NCBI GenBank assembly: GCA_947372425.1
Contig: CANBTQ010000006.1
Location: 1 to 34,152 of the forward strand
Length of the DNA stretch: 34,152 nt
Direction of reading: 5' to 3'
Source: Comamonadaceae bacterium
GTDB taxonomy: Bacteria; Pseudomonadota; Gammaproteobacteria; Burkholderiales; Burkholderiaceae_C
Shown one piece after another: positions 8,101 through 15,538 of the stretch. The notes below the pieces were generated by a model, which made no database searches, was not told the DNA's origin, and saw only the letters and a list, made by a program, of their open reading frames with translations. The position numbers and the translations under genes are program-made. The stretch's first letter is position 1. Each line of letters begins with the position of its first letter.

Positions 8101-8544
8101 TCACTCCCCTGCCCGGCTCTTCAGGTCGTGCCGGGTGATGGTGTAACCCCGTTCGGTGTACAGCTTCCAGCGCTGGCGGGCCAGGTTGCGCTCCTGCTCG
8201 TCGGTGCTGACGACTTCGATGACGCGTTGAAACTGCTCAAACTCCTTGGGCACGTCGTCCGCCAGGTTCACAAGAATCGGAAAGTCGGTATCCAGTGCCC
8301 CATCGGCATCCACCAGCAGAACAGACGATCGCCCGCGCACGGCATCGGCCGCCGATTGATCGCAATGGGTAATGAAGTCAGTCGGCCCCAGGTTCCACAG
8401 GGCGGCATCCAGCGCGGCACCGATTTCCGGGCTGCTGCGAACCACCAGGCGTGCACCGGTGGCCGCAGCCTTGCGCAACAGACGACAGGCGTAGGCGAGC
8501 CGGTCGGGCGCGCCGAAGTGGAAAGCGACTTCAGTCACCGCCAT
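8101..8544 (-). CDS. holC: DNA polymerase III subunit chi
   Basis: MAVTEVAFHFGAPDRLAYACRLLRKAAATGARLVVRS...; HolC-like; TGATG overlap with pepA stop (8542-8546), the common pepA-holC order. Confidence 0.88.
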   Translation of the reverse strand: MAVTEVAFHFGAPDRLAYACRLLRKAAATGARLVVRSSPEIGAALDAALWNLGPTDFITHCDQSAADAVRGRSSVLLVDADGALDTDFPILVNLADDVPKEFEQFQRVIEVVSTDEQERNLARQRWKLYTERGYTITRHDLKSRAGE

Positions 8545-9989
8545 CAGGCGCCGGCCTGGGCCAGCAGGTATTCCACCAGCAGGCCGACGGGCCGGCCGGT
8601 TGCGCCCTTGCTGGCGCCGCTCTTCCAGGCCGTGCCGGCAATGTCCAGATGGGCCCAGGGGTATTGGGCGGTAAAGCGCTGCAGGTATTTGGCCGCCGAG
8701 ACCGCGCCGCCGGCACGCCCGGCCACATTGGCCATATCGGCAAACGAGGTCTTCAGGCCTTCACCGTATTCTTCATCCAGCGGCATCTGCCAGCACAGGT
8801 CTTGCGCCGCCTCGCCGGCTGCACTCAGTGCCTTGGCCAGATCGGCGTCGGGCGAAAACAGGCCGCTGCGCACATTACCCAAAGCCACGACGCAGGCGCC
8901 GGTCAGGGTGGCAATATCCACCACGGCGCGCGGCTTGAAGCGTTCGGCGTAGGTCAGTGCGTCGCACAGCACCAGGCGGCCTTCGGCATCGGTATTGAGG
9001 ATTTCAATGGTCTGGCCGCTCATGCTGGTGACCACATCACCGGGCTTGACCGCGCGGCCGTTGAGCAGGTTCTCGCAGGACGGGATCAGTCCGACCACAT
9101 TGATGGCCGGCTTGAGCTCGGCCAGGGAACGGAACACGCCCAGCACGCTGGCCGCGCCGCACATGTCAAACTTCATCTCGTCCATCTCGGCCGCGGGTTT
9201 GATGGAGATGCCGCCGCTGTCAAAGGTGATGCCCTTGCCCACCAGCACCGTGGGCGCTGCCGCTTTGGCCGCGCCGTTGTACTTGAGGACGATGAAACGC
9301 AGCGGCTCGTCCGAACCCTGGGCCACAGCCAGGAAGGCGCCCATGCCCAGCTTGGCCACTTCCTTGGGGCCCAGCACCTCACAACTGATCTTGCCGTGCT
9401 TGGCGGCCAGCGCCTCAGCGGCCTTGGCCAGCAAGCTGGGCGTGGCGTGGTTGGCCGGACGGTTGCCCCATTCCTTGGCCAGTTCCACACCCCGCACCAC
9501 GGCGACGGCCCGCCCAAAGGCGGCTTGCAGGTCTGGCGCATTGCTGGCCGTCAGCAGCACGGCATGCAGGGTGCGCCCTTCGGGCTTGGACTTGGTGGTG
9601 GTGTAGCTGTAGCTGCCATCGGCCACGGCCGACACGGCTGCGCGCACCGACGCGTCGCGCGCCGGGCCGGCAAAAGCCAGCACCAGTTTCTTCAACTGGT
9701 CCGACTTGACGCTGGCCAGGGCAGCTGCAATGCCGCTGCGCACCTGCTTGGCACTGCCGTCGCCGATGCCGGCAATCACCACCCGGCTGGCCTGGGCCAG
9801 TGCAGGTTTGTACAGCGACAAAATTTTGCCGGCCTTGGTCTGGGCATCGCCGTCCTTGATGGCACGCCCCACCAGGGCCGTGAAACCATCCCGGCCCGGC
9901 TTGAAGCTGTCCGGCACCAGCACCAGCAGCGCATCACATTTTTCGGTGGCAGCCTCGTGCAGGCTCAGGGGCTTCAGTTCAAAGTTCAT
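8544..9989 (-). CDS. pepA: Leucyl aminopeptidase (M17)
   Basis: VLVGKGITFDSGGISIKPAAEMDEMKFDMCGAASVLG and NTDAEGRLVLCDALTYAERF are M17 signatures. Confidence 0.97.
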   Translation of the reverse strand: MNFELKPLSLHEAATEKCDALLVLVPDSFKPGRDGFTALVGRAIKDGDAQTKAGKILSLYKPALAQASRVVIAGIGDGSAKQVRSGIAAALASVKSDQLKKLVLAFAGPARDASVRAAVSAVADGSYSYTTTKSKPEGRTLHAVLLTASNAPDLQAAFGRAVAVVRGVELAKEWGNRPANHATPSLLAKAAEALAAKHGKISCEVLGPKEVAKLGMGAFLAVAQGSDEPLRFIVLKYNGAAKAAAPTVLVGKGITFDSGGISIKPAAEMDEMKFDMCGAASVLGVFRSLAELKPAINVVGLIPSCENLLNGRAVKPGDVVTSMSGQTIEILNTDAEGRLVLCDALTYAERFKPRAVVDIATLTGACVVALGNVRSGLFSPDADLAKALSAAGEAAQDLCWQMPLDEEYGEGLKTSFADMANVAGRAGGAVSAAKYLQRFTAQYPWAHLDIAGTAWKSGASKGATGRPVGLLVEYLLAQAGA

Positions 9990-10013
9990 AATTGGCTCAC
10001 TTCCTTGTTCGCA

Positions 10014-11126
10014 ATGTTATTCCATTCCTCTATTCGCAAAGAACTGGCCCGCAGTTTCGGCGCCACGCTGGTGGTGCTGGCCACCGTGGTGATGACCATG
10101 ACCCTGATCCGCACCGTGGGCGAGGCCTCGCGCGGCACGTTCAACCCCACGGATGTGATGATCGTCATGGGCTATACCGTGCTGTCCGACATGCCGACGA
10201 TTCTGTCCATGAGCCTTTTTATCGCCGTGCTGAGCGTGCTCACGCGCATGTACAAAGACAGCGAGATGGTGATCTGGTTTGGCAGCGGCCGTGGCCTCAC
10301 CGCGCTGCTGACGCCGCTGTACCGCTTTGCCTGGCCGATTCTGGTGGTGATTGTGGTGCTGGCGTTTTTCATTCTGCCCTGGGCCTTCGGGCGCATCGAA
10401 GACCTGCGCGACCGCTATGAAAAACGCGGCGATATTGCCCGCATCGAACCCGGACAGTTTCAGGAATCGGCCAACGGCGACCGGGTCTTCTTCATCGAGA
10501 AGAACTCCGAAAACAAGCAGACCGGCAACAACGTCTTCATCGCCACCAATGAGCAAAGCAAGGAAACCATCACCTCGGCCCGCAGCGGCCATATTGAAGT
10601 GATTGGCAGTGACAAGTTCCTGGTACTGCAGAACGGGCAGCGGTTGGAGAAATCTGCCGGCAAAAAGGAGCTCACGGTCAGCGTGTTTGAGCGCTATGGC
10701 GCGCGCGTGGGCGCGGATGATGTATCGGCGCGCAGCTACATCCCCACCAGCTCCATCAGCTCACTGGAGCTGTTCCAGAACCCCACGGCCAGAAACCTGG
10801 CGGAGCTGTCGTGGCGCGTGGGCCTGGCGCTGGCGGCCTTCAACTTCATCGTGATCGGCATTGCCGCCGCCGGCACCAACCCGCGTGTGGGGCGCACCGC
10901 CAACCTGGGCTTTGCCTTTCTGATTTTTGTGGTGTATTTCAACTTTCTGGTGCTGGGCAAGAGCTGGGTGGAATCCGGCCAGGTGCAATTCGCTCCCTTC
11001 CTGCTGGTGTTGCATGGCGGCGCACTGGCGCTGGGCATGTTGTGGCTGACCAAGCGCCACAACAACTGGGTGCTGCGCTGGCGCCCGCGCGCACGGCCTG
11101 CCGCTGCCGAAAGCAGCGCGCCATGA
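10014..11126 (+). CDS. lptF: LPS export system permease LptF
   Basis: MLFHSSIRKELARSFGATLVVLATVVMTMTLIRTVG...; YjgP/YjgQ family topology; divergent from pepA and followed by lptG. Confidence 0.95.
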   Translation: MLFHSSIRKELARSFGATLVVLATVVMTMTLIRTVGEASRGTFNPTDVMIVMGYTVLSDMPTILSMSLFIAVLSVLTRMYKDSEMVIWFGSGRGLTALLTPLYRFAWPILVVIVVLAFFILPWAFGRIEDLRDRYEKRGDIARIEPGQFQESANGDRVFFIEKNSENKQTGNNVFIATNEQSKETITSARSGHIEVIGSDKFLVLQNGQRLEKSAGKKELTVSVFERYGARVGADDVSARSYIPTSSISSLELFQNPTARNLAELSWRVGLALAAFNFIVIGIAAAGTNPRVGRTANLGFAFLIFVVYFNFLVLGKSWVESGQVQFAPFLLVLHGGALALGMLWLTKRHNNWVLRWRPRARPAAAESSAP

Positions 11127-12229
11127 AGACCGTACGCCGCCTGCTGTTCCGCGAGGTTGTGATTGCCGTGGCGCTGGTGACGCTGGGCTTTGTGTCACTG
11201 TTTTTCTTCTTCGACTTTGTGGAGGAGCTGCAGTCGGTCAACCATATCGGCGCCATCGGCTACCGCATTCCCCAGGCCCTGATCTACATCGGCCTGATGA
11301 TGCCCAGCCACGTCTATGAGCTCATGCCCATTACCGTACTGATCGGCACCATTTTTGTGATGGCCCGGCTGGCGCAGAGCTCGGAGTTCACCATTTTGCG
11401 CACCAGCGGTCTGGGCCCCTGGCGTGCCCTGCGCATCCTGCTGAGCCTGGGGCTGGCCTTTGTGTTCTTCACCTTCGCCGTAGGCGACTACATGGCCCCA
11501 CTGGCCGACAAGACGGCGCAGTTGCTCAAGGCCCGCTTTCAAGGCCAGGTCACAGTGGGCAAGACCGGTGCCTGGCTGAAGGAAAAGCAGGCCTATGGCA
11601 ACTACGCAGTCAACGTAGGGGCGCTGGCCAGCGACGGCAGCATGAAGGATGTGCGCATTTTTGAGTTTGACAACCTGGGGCATCTGGTTTCCATGACCCA
11701 GGGCCAGACCGCCAGCTTTGGCGAACATGACGACTGGCTGCTGAGCACCGTGGACCGCACCGAATTCACCACGGCAGGCGCCAAGGACGGGCGGGTTGAC
11801 CGTGTTTTTTCAGACAGCTTCCGCTGGCCGACGGGCGTGACTGCAGAAATGGTGGCCGCCGCGGTGCTCAAGCCGGAGCGCATGAGCACCATCGACCTGT
11901 TTCAGTACATGCAGCACCTGAGTTCCAACAACCAATCGGCACAAAAATACGAAATCCAGTTCTGGAAAAAGGTGTTTTATCCGCTGAGCTGTCTGGTGAT
12001 GGTGGTGCTGGCCCTGCCCTTTGCCTACTTCCACTTTCGCTCCGGTAGCATTGCCAGCTATGTGTTTGGCGGTGTGATGGCCGGCATCAGCTTTGTGCTG
12101 CTCAACAACGTGCTCAGCGACCTGGGCACCCTGCAGGGCTGGCAACCCTGGTTTACCGCGGCGCTGCCGGGGCTGATTTACTCCATGCTGTCGCTCACAG
12201 CATTTACCTGGCTGGTCTTGCGACGATGA
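11123..12229 (+). CDS. lptG: LPS export system permease LptG
   Basis: MKTVRRLLFREVVIAVALVTLGFVSLFFFFDFVEEL...; ATGA overlap with lptF (11123-11126). Confidence 0.95.
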   Translation: MKTVRRLLFREVVIAVALVTLGFVSLFFFFDFVEELQSVNHIGAIGYRIPQALIYIGLMMPSHVYELMPITVLIGTIFVMARLAQSSEFTILRTSGLGPWRALRILLSLGLAFVFFTFAVGDYMAPLADKTAQLLKARFQGQVTVGKTGAWLKEKQAYGNYAVNVGALASDGSMKDVRIFEFDNLGHLVSMTQGQTASFGEHDDWLLSTVDRTEFTTAGAKDGRVDRVFSDSFRWPTGVTAEMVAAAVLKPERMSTIDLFQYMQHLSSNNQSAQKYEIQFWKKVFYPLSCLVMVVLALPFAYFHFRSGSIASYVFGGVMAGISFVLLNNVLSDLGTLQGWQPWFTAALPGLIYSMLSLTAFTWLVLRR

Positions 12230-12597
12230 ACCCAACCGATCAACACGCCGTCATCCTGTTTGCACACGGCTCGCGCGACCCGCTCTGGCACAAACCCATG
12301 GAGGCCGTGGCCGCGCAGATGGCACTGAACAGCCCCGCCAGCCTGGTGCGCTGTGCCTACCTGGAGTTGAGCCAGCCCGACCTGCCGGCGGCCTGCCAGG
12401 AACTGGTCGAGGCGGGTGTCCGTGCCATCACCATCGTGCCCATGTTTCTGGGCGTGGGCCGCCACGCCCGCGAAGACCTGCCCATGCTGGCTGCGCAGTT
12501 GCGCGCTGCCTATCCGCAGGTGGCGATTGCAGTCAAGCCGGCGGTGGGCGAAGACCAGCGCCTGATTCAGCTGCTGGCCGCCATATCAGCCGAATAG
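12226..12597 (+). CDS. CbiX/SirB-like sirohydrochlorin chelatase, single domain
   Basis: VILFAHGSRDPLWHKPMEAV..., CAYLELSQPDLPAACQELVEAG, ITIVPMFLGVGRHAREDLP; ATGA overlap with lptG (12226-12229). Confidence 0.85.
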   Translation: MNPTDQHAVILFAHGSRDPLWHKPMEAVAAQMALNSPASLVRCAYLELSQPDLPAACQELVEAGVRAITIVPMFLGVGRHAREDLPMLAAQLRAAYPQVAIAVKPAVGEDQRLIQLLAAISAE

Positions 12598-12622
12598 GCG
12601 CGGGCCGACCCCGCTACCCGCA

Positions 12623-13189
12623 CTACTGACCCGCCGTCGGGGTATCCGGGTTCTGTGCGACCTTTGCACGGATGCTGACCAGCACCGAGCCGCCGGCCGC
12701 CAGCTTGCCCAGGTCCCAATGCACAAAGCGGTATTCGGCGTAGGGCACCGGCTGCATCAGGGTTGAGCCGCTGGCGTTCACCACCTTTCTCAGCAAGGGT
12801 TCCGGGCCAAACTGTGAATCCTTCAGCGCCACTGCATGGGCAATCGCCGGGGTGGACCGGGCACTGTCCTTGATGTACTCCACTGCCTCCGGCACCGGCA
12901 AAGTCGCCACCACGGCCAGCACGTTGGCACTCCGGTTGGTATAAGTGGCCTGGTATTCCAGCATATCGCCCGGAACCACCAGACTGGCGTCCGTCAGGCG
13001 GCTCTGACCCTTATCGTCCGTCAGCACCTTGAACTGCTTCAGATTGACCACGATAGGGGCCTGGCTCTTCGGATTCGCCTGCGCATCGGCATCGGCTGCG
13101 TACGCTGCAGCCGGCACCAGGCCCGCCATCAACAAGCCAGCCACCAGCGCAAACAGGGGGGGAAACACTTTTCGGGTTTTGCTCAACAT
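12623..13189 (-). CDS. Secreted DUF11-like repeat-domain protein
   Basis: Signal peptide MLSKTRKVFPPLFALVAGLLMAGLVPAAAYA; YQATYTNRSANVLAVVATLPVPEAVEYI resembles conserved-repeat/DUF11 domains. Start at ATG 13189. Confidence 0.65.
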   Translation of the reverse strand: MLSKTRKVFPPLFALVAGLLMAGLVPAAAYAADADAQANPKSQAPIVVNLKQFKVLTDDKGQSRLTDASLVVPGDMLEYQATYTNRSANVLAVVATLPVPEAVEYIKDSARSTPAIAHAVALKDSQFGPEPLLRKVVNASGSTLMQPVPYAEYRFVHWDLGKLAAGGSVLVSIRAKVAQNPDTPTAGQ

Positions 13190-13356
13190 GAATTCTTTCC
13201 TCGTTAAAAGTCCGTTCGGTATGTATTTTTGGGGACTCCCACTCCAGTATGAATGCTTGTTTTGCGAAAGACAACTGGGAACGCCGGGCGCCAACACGGT
13301 GGATAATGAATCCAAAGATCATTCTTTTTAGGTATTAGTGTTTTCAAGAGCCCGAT

Positions 13357-14322
13357 ATGAACCTCCACCAATTCCGCTTCGTACAAGAGGCTGCGCGCCG
13401 CAACCTCAACCTGACCGAGGCTGCCAAAGCGCTGCACACCTCGCAGCCCGGCGTCTCCAAGGCCATCATCGAGCTGGAAGAAGAGCTGGGCATTGAAATT
13501 TTTGCCCGCCACGGCAAGCGCCTCAAGCGCATTACCGAGCCCGGCCAGCACGTGCTCAAAAGCATTGAGCTGATCATGGGCGAGGTGGGCAACCTCAAGC
13601 GCATCGGCGAGCAATACAGCAACCAGGACAGCGGCACACTGTCCATCGCCACCACCCACACCCAGGCCCGCTATGTGTTGCCCGAGCGCGTGGCCGCCCT
13701 GCGCGCCGCCTACCCCAAGGTGAACATCAGCATGCACCAGGGCGCGCCCGCGCAGGTGGCCCGCATGCTGATTGACGATGTGGCCGAGATCGGCATTGCC
13801 ACCGAGTCACTGGCCGACTACGCCGAACTGGTCACCCTGCCCTGCTACGAGTGGCAGCACATGCTGGTGCTGCCGGCGGACCATCCCCTGGCCAAAAAAG
13901 AGGCCATCACGCTGCAGGACGTGGCCAAAGAACCGCTGATCACCTACCACCCCTCGTTTACCGGCCGCACCAAGATCGACCTGGCCTTTGCCCATGCCCA
14001 TCTGGAGCCGCGCATTGCGCTCGAAGCCATCGATTCGGACGTGATCAAGACCTATGTGCGCCTGGGACTGGGCGTCGGCATCGCTGCCGAAATGGCGGTG
14101 CAGGACATTGTGGACGACTGCGCCAACAACGGCGGCAAGGGTGGCTTGGTGACGCGCCCCGCCGGCCAGTTATTCGGCCAGAACATTGCGCGCGTGGCCT
14201 TCAAGCGCAGTGCCTACCTGCGCAACTTTGTCTACACCTTTGCCGAGTTGCTCAGCAACCGCCTGAGCCGTGACCTCATCATCAAGGCCATGAACGGCCA
14301 TGTGAACGACTACGAGCTGTAA
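13357..14322 (+). CDS. cysB: CysB-family LysR-type transcriptional regulator
   Basis: MNLHQFRFVQEAARRNLNLTEAAKALHTSQPGVSKAIIELEEELGIEIFARHGKRLKRITEPG...; CysB/Cbl type HTH and effector domain (TTHTQARYVLP). Confidence 0.9.
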   Translation: MNLHQFRFVQEAARRNLNLTEAAKALHTSQPGVSKAIIELEEELGIEIFARHGKRLKRITEPGQHVLKSIELIMGEVGNLKRIGEQYSNQDSGTLSIATTHTQARYVLPERVAALRAAYPKVNISMHQGAPAQVARMLIDDVAEIGIATESLADYAELVTLPCYEWQHMLVLPADHPLAKKEAITLQDVAKEPLITYHPSFTGRTKIDLAFAHAHLEPRIALEAIDSDVIKTYVRLGLGVGIAAEMAVQDIVDDCANNGGKGGLVTRPAGQLFGQNIARVAFKRSAYLRNFVYTFAELLSNRLSRDLIIKAMNGHVNDYEL

Positions 14323-14325
14323 ACG

Positions 14326-15504
14326 ATGCCCTCTGAAGCACCCAGCCTGCCGGCGTTCACCCCTGCACTCAGCAGCCGCCTGCCCCAGGTCGGCACCACC
14401 ATCTTCAGCGTGATGTCGGCCCTGGCGGCCGAACACCAGGCCGTCAACCTGGGCCAGGGTTTTCCGGACTTTGCCTGCGACCCGGCCCTGGTGAACGCCG
14501 TAACTGCAGCCATGCAGGCCGGCCACAACCAGTACCCGCCCATGGTCGGTGTGCCGGTGCTGCGCCAGGCCATTGCCGCCAAGATCGAGGCCCTGCACCA
14601 GTACCGCTACAACGCGGACACCGAAATCACCATCACGGCCGGTGCCACCCAGGCCATACTCACCGCCATTCTGGCCATCGTGCACCCCGGCGACGAGGTG
14701 ATCGTGCTGGAGCCCTGCTACGACAGCTATGTGCCCAATATCGAACTGGCCGGTGGCGTGGCCGTGCGTGTGCCCCTCACGCCCGGCACCTTTCGGCCCG
14801 ACTTTGCAAAAATCGCCGCGGCCATGACACCGCGCACCCGGGCCATTCTCGTCAACAGCCCGCACAACCCCAGCGCCACCATCTGGTCCGAAGCCGACAT
14901 GCGGGCCCTGCAGGACTTGCTGGCCCCCACCAATGTGCTGCTGATCAGCGACGAGGTCTATGAGCACATGGTGTTTGACGGCCGGCAGCACCAGAGCGCG
15001 GCCCGTTTTCCGGGCCTGGCCGCGCGCGCCTTTATCGTCAGCAGCTTTGGCAAGACCTACCATGTGACTGGCTGGAAGGTCGGCTACGTGGCCGCGCCCG
15101 CGTCCTTGAGCGCCGAGTTCCGCAAGGTGCACCAGTTCAACGTGTTCACCGTCAACACGCCGGTGCAATATGCGCTGGCCGCCTACATGGCCGACCCGGC
15201 GCCGTATCTGGACCTGCCCGCGTTTTACAGCGCCAAGCGTGACCTGTTCCGCGACGGCCTGGCCAAGACCCGCTTCAAGCTCCTGCACACCGAAGGCAGC
15301 TACTTCCAGTGCGTGGACATTTCCGCGGTGAGCGACCTGGGCGAGGCCGACTTTTGCCAATGGCTGACCCGCGAGATCGGCGTGGCCGCCATTCCGTTGT
15401 CGGCCTTTTACGGCAACGGGTTTGACCAGCGCGTGGTGCGCTTCTGCTTTGCCAAGCAGGATGCCACCCTGCTGGCGGCACTGGAGCGCTTGCAAAAGTT
15501 GTAG
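14326..15504 (+). CDS. PLP-dependent methionine aminotransferase-like protein (class I/II)
   Basis: VNLGQGFPDFACDPALV, ITAGATQAILTAILAIVHPGDEVI, NSPHNPSATIW, SSFGKTYHVTGWKVGY. Confidence 0.9.
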   Translation: MPSEAPSLPAFTPALSSRLPQVGTTIFSVMSALAAEHQAVNLGQGFPDFACDPALVNAVTAAMQAGHNQYPPMVGVPVLRQAIAAKIEALHQYRYNADTEITITAGATQAILTAILAIVHPGDEVIVLEPCYDSYVPNIELAGGVAVRVPLTPGTFRPDFAKIAAAMTPRTRAILVNSPHNPSATIWSEADMRALQDLLAPTNVLLISDEVYEHMVFDGRQHQSAARFPGLAARAFIVSSFGKTYHVTGWKVGYVAAPASLSAEFRKVHQFNVFTVNTPVQYALAAYMADPAPYLDLPAFYSAKRDLFRDGLAKTRFKLLHTEGSYFQCVDISAVSDLGEADFCQWLTREIGVAAIPLSAFYGNGFDQRVVRFCFAKQDATLLAALERLQKL

Positions 15505-15538
15505 CCGGTTGTCGATCGGCCAACCGCAGAGGCACGAT

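Noticed and set aside
8451-10013. Upstream 521-codon extension of the lptF frame, antisense to pepA
   Set aside because: Shadow reading frame of pepA; the LptF family begins at MLFHSSIRKELARSF (10014).
15505-15538. CGGTTG...CAACCG hairpin (15506-15526) between convergent genes
   Set aside because: Short stem without a U-tract on either strand; too weak to call a terminator.
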